Shown: piece by piece, positions 8,236 to 15,945 of the stretch
Numbering within the stretch: position 1 is the stretch's first letter
Layout of the letters: the number at the start of each line of letters is the position of its first letter
Translations under genes and position numbers: made by a program
NCBI GenBank assembly: GCA_021777535.1
Contig: JAJYDN010000015.1
Coordinates: 1-51,205, forward strand
Source: Pseudomonadota bacterium
Lineage (GTDB): Bacteria > Pseudomonadota > Gammaproteobacteria > Acidiferrobacterales > Acidiferrobacteraceae
Length of the DNA: 51,205 bases
Reading direction: 5' to 3'
Notes under the pieces: model-generated
What the model was told of the DNA's origin: nothing
Databases searched by the model: none
Seen by the model: the letters and a program-made list of their open reading frames with translations, nothing else

Positions 8236-8927
8236 CCCGCTAAACCCGATGGTAGAGGATTGAAGAAATGCCGGCCGCTGTGAACGTTATCGAGGTAGTC
8301 CACCAGAAAGCGCAGATCCTCGTCGCTCTCGACGAAATTCACTTCGGCCGCGTTGATGATGAGCAGCGGTGATTCCTGGTAGCCGTGAAAGAAATCCGTA
8401 TAGGCGGCCGCCACTTCCGCCAGATAATCGCGGTCTATGCGCTCATACTGGCGCCCCCGGCGCCGGATCCGCTCAAAGAGGATCTCGATCGGCGCCTGCA
8501 GGAAAATCACGAGCTCGGGGGCGGGAATATCCCCCTCCGCCGCTCCGGCGACTTGCTCGTACAGACGCCACTCGTCGTCGTTTAGGGTGATGCGGGCAAA
8601 GACCCGGTCCTTTGCCCACAGAAAATCACTGATCACGCTCGCATGAAACAGATCCGCCTGCCGCAGACGCTCGAGCATCTGGCGCCTCTGGAAGAGGAAA
8701 AAGAGCTGCGTCGACAGCGCGAAATGCCTGCGGTCCTCGTAAAAACGGGGCAGGAACGGGTTCTCTTCGGGAACCTCGAGCAGCGGCTCGGCGCCAAATA
8801 CGTCCGCAAGGCGCCGTGCAAGACTCGTCTTGCCAACGCCAATCGGCCCCTCGATGGCAACAAACTGCCGCCCGAGAGCCGACCCGGCCCGCACCGGAGC
8901 CGCTTTCGCCTGGGTCTTCCTTACCAT
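8232..8927 (-). CDS. deoxynucleoside kinase family protein
   Basis: A 231-residue P-loop kinase of the deoxyadenosine/deoxyguanosine kinase family. The Walker A motif IEGPIGVGKTSLARRL lies near residue 25; the ERI...DRDYLAEVAAAYTDFF segment and the DRVFARITL lid region match these kinases. They phosphorylate deoxynucleosides for salvage. The N-terminal 20 residues (MVRKTQAKAAPVRAGSALG) are basic and variable. The gene is wedged between folK and panB with short overlaps at both ends, an arrangement seen in several gammaproteobacteria. Exact nucleoside preference cannot be told from sequence. Confidence 0.85.
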   Translation of the reverse strand: MVRKTQAKAAPVRAGSALGRQFVAIEGPIGVGKTSLARRLADVFGAEPLLEVPEENPFLPRFYEDRRHFALSTQLFFLFQRRQMLERLRQADLFHASVISDFLWAKDRVFARITLNDDEWRLYEQVAGAAEGDIPAPELVIFLQAPIEILFERIRRRGRQYERIDRDYLAEVAAAYTDFFHGYQESPLLIINAAEVNFVESDEDLRFLVDYLDNVHSGRHFFNPLPSGLAG

Positions 8928-9460
8928 GCCGTCACCAGCCGTTCCACCCGCTGCCCGGCAATCCTGTCACGCAGCGCGCCCACCGTGCCCCGCCCTGGTA
9001 TGACGAGATCCGGACTGAGCTCGGCCCATGGATACAAGACAAACCCGCGCTCGTGCAGGCGCGGATGCGGAAGGTGAAGATGTTCGGCTTCCATGGTGAC
9101 CCCCTCGTAAAATAGCAGGTCGATATCGATGACGCGCGGACCATTGCGGTTCGTGGTGCGTATCCGGCCCAGGTCACGCTCCATATCGAGCAGAATACCG
9201 ACGAACACCCTGGCCTCCAGGGCCGTCCGGAGATGACACACGGCATTCAGGAAGTCCGGCTGATCCGCGAAGCCGACCGGTGCCGTCCGGTACAGTCCCG
9301 AACAGGCCACGAGCTCCGTATCCGGAACACACGCCAGGCGCCGGCGGCATGCCCCGAGGGTCGCAACAGGGTCGCCTAGATTGGCCCCGAGACCCACATA
9401 GACGTCAGCGCGCGCGCCGGGAGCGCCGCCGCCTGCGCGTGCGTTTTTCCGGTTGTTCAC
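8921..9460 (-). CDS. folK: HPPK, folate biosynthesis pyrophosphokinase
   Basis: FolK transfers pyrophosphate from ATP to 6-hydroxymethyl-dihydropterin. The sequence contains VYVGLGANLGDP at the start of the domain, the pterin-binding SGLYRTAPVGFADQPDFLNAV, and the metal/ATP signature RNGPRVIDIDLLFY followed by LPHPRLHERGFVLYP. The annotated ATG at 9460 lies inside the last 56 bases of pcnB, giving an N-terminal extension MNNRKNARAGGGAPGARAD beyond the usual domain edge; no ATG lies closer to the domain, so a GTG at about 9402 is the only obvious alternative. Confidence 0.93.
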   Translation of the reverse strand: MNNRKNARAGGGAPGARADVYVGLGANLGDPVATLGACRRRLACVPDTELVACSGLYRTAPVGFADQPDFLNAVCHLRTALEARVFVGILLDMERDLGRIRTTNRNGPRVIDIDLLFYEGVTMEAEHLHLPHPRLHERGFVLYPWAELSPDLVIPGRGTVGALRDRIAGQRVERLVTAW

Positions 9461-10667
9461 TCAGGGCCTCCACCATGGCCTGGCGCCCACTGTCGTCGAC
9501 TTCCTGAAAGCGCGTCCACCAGTCGAAAAGCGCCCGGTCGGCATCGCTCGCGTGCGCCCGCAGGCCCAGAAAATCATACGCCGCCCGAAATCTCTTGCTT
9601 TCCAGGAAACGCAATGCCTGGCGGCCACCACGGCGATCGAAGCGGCTTTGCAGTAACCAGATCTCCCGCATTGGCACACTGAATCGCTTAGGTACGGTAA
9701 TGGTCTTCAACTGTGCGTGCAAGATCTCTTCGGCCGCTCGCTGCCACGCGTCTGCCGGCGCCACACCCTGGGCCACGAACCGCGAGGCGCCCTCGTGCAC
9801 CGGATCCCACAAAAGCGCCGCAAACAGGAACGCCGGCGTCACGGGCTTGCCTTCGGCGACCCGCTGGTCGGTGCTCGCCAGGGCCCGCATGAGCACACTG
9901 TCTTGCGGGTACTTATGGCCCGCAAAGGCGGCCGAGGGCGGGAACAGCACCCCAAAAAGGTGGTGTTCGCACAACGCCTCGCAGTTGGCAACGGCGTTGC
10001 CGGCCTGAAACAGCTTCAAAACCTCTTCGAAGAGGCGGGCCGGGGAGATGTCATGGAGAAGCGGACCCAGACGCGCAAGCAGCCGATCGTCGTGCCGGGC
10101 AAGCTCGAACTGCAGGCGTACGGCAAAGCGCACCGCCCGCAGCATCCGCACGGGGTCTTCCCGGAAACGCTCCTCCGGATCGCCGATCACACGAAGCACC
10201 CGCGCTTCCAGATCGGCAAGGCCGCCGACATAGTCCCGGATCAACCCCTCGACCGGGTCGTAGTACAGGGCATTGACGGTGAAATCGCGCCGGCGCGCAT
10301 CCTCGTCGATGGAACCGAAGATGTTGTCCCCTTCACCAGGCTCGGCCGCCGGCGCTGCCCGATAAGTGGCCACCTCGATGATTTCGCGTCCAAATTGCAC
10401 ATGTGCGAGCCGGAACCGCCGCCCGATCAGACGGGCGTTCCGAAACACCAGCCGGATCTCTTCGGGATGCGCCTCGGTTACCACATCAAAATCTTTGGGG
10501 GCGTGACCGAGAATCAAGTCCCGTATGCATCCGCCCACGAGATGCGCCGTATAGCCGGCATCCTGCAGGCGCTCGACGACCTGCCTTGCATGGGCGCTTA
10601 TGCGCTCGGGCGTGATGCCGTAGTGAAGTGCCTCGACGATGCGCGGCTCTACTGGGGTGTCGCTCAA
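9405..10667 (-). CDS. pcnB: poly(A) polymerase I
   Basis: A 420-residue class II nucleotidyltransferase. VGGCIRDLILGHAPKDFDVVT gives the catalytic G-G/D-x-D motif near residues 44-64; RLIGRRFRLAHV and RRDFTVNALYYDP identify the poly(A)-polymerase rather than the CCA-adding branch, matching E. coli PcnB. The C-terminus is strongly basic (KRTRRRRRSRRAR), as in PcnB, and serves RNA binding. It adds short A-tails that promote RNA decay. It is the first gene of the folK-pan operon and its 3' end encodes the beginning of folK in another frame. Confidence 0.94.
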   Translation of the reverse strand: MSDTPVEPRIVEALHYGITPERISAHARQVVERLQDAGYTAHLVGGCIRDLILGHAPKDFDVVTEAHPEEIRLVFRNARLIGRRFRLAHVQFGREIIEVATYRAAPAAEPGEGDNIFGSIDEDARRRDFTVNALYYDPVEGLIRDYVGGLADLEARVLRVIGDPEERFREDPVRMLRAVRFAVRLQFELARHDDRLLARLGPLLHDISPARLFEEVLKLFQAGNAVANCEALCEHHLFGVLFPPSAAFAGHKYPQDSVLMRALASTDQRVAEGKPVTPAFLFAALLWDPVHEGASRFVAQGVAPADAWQRAAEEILHAQLKTITVPKRFSVPMREIWLLQSRFDRRGGRQALRFLESKRFRAAYDFLGLRAHASDADRALFDWWTRFQEVDDSGRQAMVEALSEQPEKRTRRRRRSRRAR

Positions 10668-10799
10668 AGTCTCCTCATCGAATCAATTAGCTGTCGGCCA
10701 AACATACCCACCCCGAACCCCGGATTTTGGAGCACAAGGAGGGTATTGTAGCGCATCCCGCCGCCGACGGGCGGCAGACCGCGAAAACGCGCCGCAGTT

Positions 10800-10829
10800 T
10801 GTTTCCTTTCGGCCGCCGATATGTATAAT
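10800..10829 (+). promoter_or_regulatory. tRNA-Glu promoter
   Basis: A consensus -10 hexamer TATAAT stands at 10824-10829, about 28 bases before the mature tRNA end. Upstream, TTTGTTTCC at 10798-10806 lies at roughly the right distance for a weak -35. Confidence 0.6.
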
Positions 10830-10856
10830 ACCAGCCTTCGCTGTCCACAGCCGTAT

Positions 10857-10932
10857 GCTCCCTTCGTCTAGTGGCCCAGGACGCTGGCCTCTCGCGCCGG
10901 TAACAGGGGTTCGAATCCCCTAGGGAGCGCCA
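10857..10932 (+). tRNA. tRNA-Glu (anticodon CUC)
   Basis: The 76-base gene folds as a cloverleaf: acceptor GCTCCCT/AGGGAGC, anticodon stem CTGGC/GCCGG with loop CTCTCGC (anticodon CTC reading GAG), T-arm GGGGT-TCGAATC-CCC, discriminator G and an encoded CCA at 10930-10932. The D-arm sequence CGTCTAGTGGCCCAGGAC is typical for tRNA-Glu. A single-codon CUC species normally supplements a UUC tRNA-Glu located elsewhere. Confidence 0.95.
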
Positions 10933-11006
10933 TCCGCCGCACGGGGCAAGACCCCTTGATAACCGGCCGCCACGACCTCATATGTCGCCCCAAAAAGGGG
11001 GTTATG

Positions 11007-11870
11007 ATGGCTCATTCCGCCTACTCTGCCGACGTCACTCTAGAGAGCTTCGAGACCGACGTGCTCGAGCGATCACGGAATGTGCCGGTACTTGTCGATT
11101 TCTGGGCCGCCTGGTGCGGACCCTGCAAGATGCTGATGCCCGTGCTGGCCAAACTCGCCGAGGACTATCAGGGCCGTTTCTTCCTTGCCAAGGCCAACAG
11201 CGACGAGCAACAGGAACTGGCCGCCCGTTATGGTGTCCGCAGCCTGCCCACGATAAAGCTTTTCCGCGACGGTGCGGTGGTCGGTGAATTCGTGGGGGTC
11301 CAGCCGGAGCGTAGCATCCGGGCCCTGCTTGATCGCCACATCGCGCGACCATCGGATCGCCTGCTGGCCCAGGCACTCGAAAAGGAAGGGCAGGGACACG
11401 TAAGCGAGGCGCTCGACATTCTGCGCCGCGCGCAAAAGGAGGATGCCGCCAACAACCGCGTCACCGCGCATCTTGGCAGACTTCTTCTGGAACAAGGCCA
11501 GATTGCCGAAGGCGAGCGGGTTCTGGACGGGGTTTCTTCCGCCGGCCGCGCCGACCCCGAACTGGCACCCCTCTTCGCCCGCCTCGAATTCGTGCGCATG
11601 ACGGCCACGGCGCCGCCTCTCGCCGAACTGGAAAAGAAGGTAGAGGCGCATCCGGATGACCTGCAGGCGCGCCAGTGGCTCGGCGCCCGTTACCTGCTTG
11701 CCGGACGCCACGAGGCGGCACTGGAGCAATGGCTCACCATAGTGCGCACGAACCGCCAATTCGGCAACGACGCCGGCCGCAAGACGTTGCTTACCGCATT
11801 CAATCTCCTGGGCGGCAAGGGGGATCTCGTACACAAGTACCGGAACTTGCTCGCGCTTGCCCTCAATTAG
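11007..11870 (+). CDS. thioredoxin-TPR protein, CnoX/YbbN family
   Basis: A 287-residue cytoplasmic protein. An N-terminal thioredoxin domain (residues 1-110) has VLVDFWAAWCGPCKML with both redox cysteines present, and the cis-proline segment RSLPTIKLF. The C-terminal half is TPR-like helices (EALDILRRAQKEDAANN, then QWLGARYLLAGRHEAALEQW). This layout is that of CnoX (YbbN), a chaperedoxin that protects proteins from over-oxidation and hands them to GroEL. E. coli CnoX has SxxC; this one keeps CxxC and may be redox-active. The second ATG of the ATGATG pair (11007) was chosen because AAAGGGGG lies at better distance; 11004 is possible. Its end overlaps the convergent epimerase by eight bases. 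Confidence 0.88.
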   Translation: MAHSAYSADVTLESFETDVLERSRNVPVLVDFWAAWCGPCKMLMPVLAKLAEDYQGRFFLAKANSDEQQELAARYGVRSLPTIKLFRDGAVVGEFVGVQPERSIRALLDRHIARPSDRLLAQALEKEGQGHVSEALDILRRAQKEDAANNRVTAHLGRLLLEQGQIAEGERVLDGVSSAGRADPELAPLFARLEFVRMTATAPPLAELEKKVEAHPDDLQARQWLGARYLLAGRHEAALEQWLTIVRTNRQFGNDAGRKTLLTAFNLLGGKGDLVHKYRNLLALALN

Positions 11871-12822
11871 CGACGAGGGCGTCGCGCGCGCCATCCGTCC
11901 CGGTTTCGGCAACGGCGACCCGGCGCAAACCATCCGACAGCGGTGTCCGTGGCGCAAACCCGAGACCCTGGCGGAGACGGTCTGTCCGCGCGCAGGACCG
12001 GCGGATATCACCCGACCGGGGGGACAGGAACCGGGGGACGGCCGGCGCGTCGATGCTGGCGCGCAACGTTGTCCACAGGGAGAGCAGATCCGACTCCACC
12101 CCGGTCCCCACATTCAGTACCTGGCCGGCCAGATCATCCCGCTGGACCGCTGCCACAAGGACATCCACAAGATCCTGCACATACACGAAGTCCCGCGTCT
12201 GGCGGCCATCACCGTAGACCGTGCAGGGCTCCCCTGCGCGCGCGCACTCCACGAAACGGCTGATGACGCCGGAGTACGGCGAGCTCGCGTCCTGGCGCGG
12301 CCCGTAGACATTGAAGAACCGGAAAGAGGTCGTATTGAGACCGTACTGGCGGTGGTAGTGTTCAAGATAGTATTCGCCCGCCAGTTTATCGATCGCATAA
12401 GGCGACACCGGTGCGGGCGGCGCACTCTCGTCTACCGGGGGCGCGACATGGTCTCCATAGACGGCCGCTGAACTTGCATAGACGAAACGGGACACCTGCG
12501 CCTCCCGCGCCGCCTCCAGGCAATGAAGCGTCCCGCCCAGATTGGTGCCGTGCGTCCCCAGGGGGTCCGCCATGCTGCTTTGCACGGACGCAACCGCCGC
12601 CAGGTGAACGACCGCCGACACACCCTCGACCGCGCGCCCGACAAGAACGCGATCGCGCACATCGCCCGGCACGAACTCCGCGGCCCGCGCCGGTCCAGAC
12701 AGATTGTCGATTTTGCCTGTGGAGAGATTGTCAAGTATGCGTACGCGATGGCCTCCCTGAACCAGTCTGTCGGCGAGATGTGAACCGATAAATCCCGCGC
12801 CCCCGGTAATGAGGATATGCAT
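11863..12822 (-). CDS. NAD-dependent nucleotide-sugar epimerase (GalE-like SDR)
   Basis: A 319-residue extended short-chain dehydrogenase. The NAD motif is MHILITGGAGFIGSHLADRL; the catalytic set is SSAAVYG and YAIDK (Tyr-xxx-Lys), and RFFNVYGPRQDASSPYSGV plus GDGRQTRDFVYV form the sugar-nucleotide site. The start at 12822 is where the family begins. It resembles UDP-glucose/UDP-GlcNAc 4-epimerases (GalE/WbpP/TviC); the exact substrate is not readable. It is divergent from the dehydrogenase gene at 12999 and probably supplies sugars for the exopolysaccharide locus. Confidence 0.85.
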   Translation of the reverse strand: MHILITGGAGFIGSHLADRLVQGGHRVRILDNLSTGKIDNLSGPARAAEFVPGDVRDRVLVGRAVEGVSAVVHLAAVASVQSSMADPLGTHGTNLGGTLHCLEAAREAQVSRFVYASSAAVYGDHVAPPVDESAPPAPVSPYAIDKLAGEYYLEHYHRQYGLNTTSFRFFNVYGPRQDASSPYSGVISRFVECARAGEPCTVYGDGRQTRDFVYVQDLVDVLVAAVQRDDLAGQVLNVGTGVESDLLSLWTTLRASIDAPAVPRFLSPRSGDIRRSCARTDRLRQGLGFAPRTPLSDGLRRVAVAETGTDGARDALVAN

Positions 12823-12998
12823 GGTGCCACCCCTTGCGCGTAATGCCTGGAAGAACGTTCGCGATACTGGAATCTCCATGGATGACGGACCATCCTGCTT
12901 TGGCCTTATTGAACGCACGGCGACTGAACAGTAGGTTGGCGACCTGAAGAACGTCGCTTCATGCGGGAGCGTGACATGCCAGAGAAGAAGGAAATTCT

Positions 12999-14279
12999 AT
13001 GAGTATTGTGGCAGTAGTCGGGTTGGGTTATGTGGGCTTGCCGCTAGCAGTCGCGTTCGGCAGACAACACCACACCATCGGCTTCGACGTCAACGAGGAC
13101 AAGGTCGAAAGCTACCGGCATTTCTGTGACCCAACAGGAGAGGTAAGCGCGGAAATGCTCTGCGAGGCAACCCACCTCCAGGTCACCACGGACGCCACGC
13201 GTCTGGGCCGCGCCGACTTTATCGTCGTCGCCGTGCCCACACCGATTGATGCGGCCCACCAGCCCGACTTCGGTCCGCTGGTCAGGGCAAGCCGGACGGT
13301 TGGTGAACACTTGAGACGGGGCGCCATCGTCGTTTACGAATCCACCGTCTATCCCGGCGCGACAGAAGAAATCTGCGTCCCCATCCTCGAACGGCACTCG
13401 GGCTTGCGGTGGCGCCGGGACTTTCACGTCGGCTACTCGCCGGAGCGCATTAACCCCGGCGATCACGAACACACGCTTACGCGCATCACCAAGGTGGTCT
13501 CGGGGGATGACCCGCAGACGCTCGCCGCTGTCGCCGGCCTCTACGAATCGATCGTAGAGGCCGGCGTCTACCGCGCCTCGAGCATCAAGGTCGCCGAAGC
13601 GGCCAAGGTGATCGAGAACACCCAGCGCGACCTCAATATCGCGCTCATGAATGAGCTGTCCATCCTGTTCCACAAGCTCGACCTGGACACGTCGGAAGTC
13701 CTCACGGCAGCGGGAACGAAGTGGAATTTCCTGCCCTTCAGACCGGGGCTCGTCGGCGGCCACTGTATTGGCGTCGATCCCTATTACCTCACCTACAAGG
13801 CCGACAAGGTCGGCTATCATCCGCAGATCATTCTGGCCGGCCGCCGCATCAATGACGGCATGGGCCATTACGTCGCCGAACAAACCGTAAAGCAGATGAT
13901 TCGCAACGGTAATCCGGTCAAGGGCGCCCGCATCAACGTCCTTGGCCTAACCTTCAAGGAAAATTGCCCGGATTTGCGGAATTCGCGGGTGATCGACGTC
14001 ATTCACGAGCTTCGGTCCTATGGGGCGGAGGTTTACGTACATGATCCGGTGCCGGCCCAGGACGAGGCGGCAGACGAATATGGCATCACCCTGCTGCCCT
14101 GGGAGAGGCTGCCGGTCGCCGATGCCATGGTGGTGGCGGTAGCCCACCGGGAGTTCACCAAGCTGAACCCCGGTGATCTGGCAAGCAAAATCGCCCCTCG
14201 TGGCACATTTGTTGATGTTAAGTCACAATTCGACCAACAGGCACTGGAGATGCAAGGCCTCTCCGTCTGGCGCCTGTAA
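12999..14279 (+). CDS. UDP-HexNAc 6-dehydrogenase (TviB/WbpA-like)
   Basis: A 426-residue UDP-sugar dehydrogenase that would oxidise C6 of UDP-GlcNAc or UDP-GalNAc to a uronic acid with two NAD+. Visible are the Rossmann motif VVGLGYVGLPLAVAFG, YSPERINPGD, the catalytic cysteine in GGHCIGVDPYYL (Cys256), and the C-terminal domain NVLGLTFKENCPDLRNSRV. GYSPERINPGD and the overall sequence style point to the TviB/WbpA branch rather than UDP-glucose dehydrogenase. AAGGAA is well placed before the ATG. The epimerase at 14302 follows after 22 bases and is probably co-transcribed. Confidence 0.88.
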   Translation: MSIVAVVGLGYVGLPLAVAFGRQHHTIGFDVNEDKVESYRHFCDPTGEVSAEMLCEATHLQVTTDATRLGRADFIVVAVPTPIDAAHQPDFGPLVRASRTVGEHLRRGAIVVYESTVYPGATEEICVPILERHSGLRWRRDFHVGYSPERINPGDHEHTLTRITKVVSGDDPQTLAAVAGLYESIVEAGVYRASSIKVAEAAKVIENTQRDLNIALMNELSILFHKLDLDTSEVLTAAGTKWNFLPFRPGLVGGHCIGVDPYYLTYKADKVGYHPQIILAGRRINDGMGHYVAEQTVKQMIRNGNPVKGARINVLGLTFKENCPDLRNSRVIDVIHELRSYGAEVYVHDPVPAQDEAADEYGITLLPWERLPVADAMVVAVAHREFTKLNPGDLASKIAPRGTFVDVKSQFDQQALEMQGLSVWRL

Positions 14280-14301
14280 CTGACAAGGGCAGGAATACAG
14301 C

Positions 14302-15342
14302 ATGAAGATTCTTATAACGGGCGTCGCCGGGTTCATCGGCTCTGCACTCGCTCTTCGTTTGCTCGCCCGCGGCGACCAGGTCGTCGGCGTCGACAACCTG
14401 AACGACTACTATTCCGTTGAGCTGAAGAAAGCGCGTCTGGCGCGCCTGACTCCCTTTCCGGGCTTCACGTTCGAGCAACTCGATATTGCCGATCGCCAGG
14501 CAATGAGCACGCTTTTCAGGACGCACCCGTTCGATGCCGTCATGAACCTTGCGGCGCAAGCCGGTGTGCGCCATTCACTGGTCGATCCCTACGCCTACGT
14601 CGACGCCAACCTGGTTGGCTTCGTCAACCTGCTCGAGGGCGCCCGCCACCATGGCGCAGGCCATTTCGTCTTTGCCTCATCAAGCTCCGTATATGGTGCC
14701 AATGCGCGCCAGCCGTTCAGCGAGCACGACCCGGTCAATCACCCCGTATCCCTGTATGCGGCGAGCAAACGTGCCAATGAGCTCATGGCACACAGCTACG
14801 CCCATTTATTCCGCCTGCCCTGCACCGGCCTGCGCTTCTTTACGGTCTATGGACCCTGGGGACGGCCGGACATGGCGCTGTTCCTGTTCACGCGCGGAAT
14901 CCTGAACGACGAACCCATCAAGGTGTTCAACCATGGGTGCATGGTGCGGGATTTCACCTACATCGACGACATCATCGAAGGCGTGGTGCGCGTAATCGAC
15001 AAACCTGCGGTACCCGACCCTGCGTGGTCGGCCGATGCGCCCGATCCGGCCACCAGCAACGCCCCGTTCCGCCTCTACAACATCGGCAACAACCGGCCGG
15101 TCGAACTCATGCACTACATTCACGCCCTCGAAACGTGCCTGGGCCGCAAGGCGCGCATAGACATGCTGCCGCTCCAGCCGGGGGACGTTCCCTCGACCGT
15201 CGCCAGCATCGATGACCTTGCCCGCGATCTCGGCTTCAAACCCTCGACCTCCATCGAGGAGGGCATCGGCCGCTTCGTGGACTGGTATCGGGACTACTTC
15301 CGGATCGGCGAGACAACCACCCGCACCTCGGCGTCGGGCTAA
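14302..15342 (+). CDS. UDP-glucuronate 4-epimerase-like SDR enzyme
   Basis: A 346-residue extended SDR: MKILITGVAGFIGSALALRLL, VDNLNDYYSVELKKARL, SSSSVYGANARQPF and YAASKRANELMAHSY are the diagnostic pieces of bacterial UDP-glucuronate/galacturonate 4-epimerases. It would interconvert UDP-GlcA and UDP-GalA, or the HexNAcA equivalents made by the dehydrogenase directly upstream. RRFF-type segment CTGLRFFTVYGPWGRPDMALFLF is intact. Together with its neighbour it implies an acidic polysaccharide. Confidence 0.87.
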   Translation: MKILITGVAGFIGSALALRLLARGDQVVGVDNLNDYYSVELKKARLARLTPFPGFTFEQLDIADRQAMSTLFRTHPFDAVMNLAAQAGVRHSLVDPYAYVDANLVGFVNLLEGARHHGAGHFVFASSSSVYGANARQPFSEHDPVNHPVSLYAASKRANELMAHSYAHLFRLPCTGLRFFTVYGPWGRPDMALFLFTRGILNDEPIKVFNHGCMVRDFTYIDDIIEGVVRVIDKPAVPDPAWSADAPDPATSNAPFRLYNIGNNRPVELMHYIHALETCLGRKARIDMLPLQPGDVPSTVASIDDLARDLGFKPSTSIEEGIGRFVDWYRDYFRIGETTTRTSASG

Positions 15343-15945
15343 CCACACCGGCGCGCGGGCACCAGGCGGCCCTGGACTTCTTGCACGCGGTGGGGCGGTC
15401 TCCGCGACCGGCACCTTTCCAGCCCCCCTGCAGACACGGCCGCAGGGGGCAGTCCCGGCCCTGAACGGATACCACCCGACGCACAGGTTTACGGACCCGG
15501 GTATCCACCAAGCAGGCCGGTCGCGGCGCCCCGGCGACTGACTCCACGCCCTTTCGTGCAGCCGGCAGGGGATACCGGCCTCCCTGTGGCGGCGTACGCA
15601 GGGAACCCCAGGGGCCGCGCGATGAAGGCTCGGCCACGCGCCAGGTAGTCGTGCGGTCTGCGTAAACCGGTGTCGATGCCGGTGAACCGGCAACCCCCGG
15701 CAAGGCAAGGCCACCGGTCCGCACCCGGACCTCCACCGCCGACACCGGCCCAGGCACCGGGGCCGCAACCCGCCAAAACACGAACGAGCCGCTCCAGATT
15801 GCGGCAAGCGGCCACTGTACGGCGCCCGTAGAGCTCCTGATGTTGCAATTGTTGCCCAGACCCCGCGGCCCCTCCTTTTTGGACCCCGGGCTCCCAGGTC
15901 CGAAAACGGCTAGCACGTGTGCTTTAGCAAGACCATACTGCATCC
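15343..15945. other. gene-less GC-rich stretch with hairpin
   Basis: About 600 bases with no recognised gene. Open frames on both strands exist, including a 119-codon minus frame at 15489-15848, but their composition (many Gly, Arg, Pro) is what GC-rich non-coding DNA gives. CCCCCTGC (15424-15431) and GCAGGGGG (15442-15449) form an 8-bp hairpin 80 bases after the epimerase gene, without a T-run; it may help end that transcript. Confidence 0.45.

Noticed and set aside
10857-10932. tRNA-Glu as integration site of a genomic island
   Set aside because: No integrase, no repeated tRNA 3' end and no foreign cargo next to it; ordinary genes flank both sides.
14806-15807. 333-codon minus-strand frame overlapping the uronate epimerase
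   Set aside because: Mostly antisense to a well-supported epimerase and without recognisable motifs.
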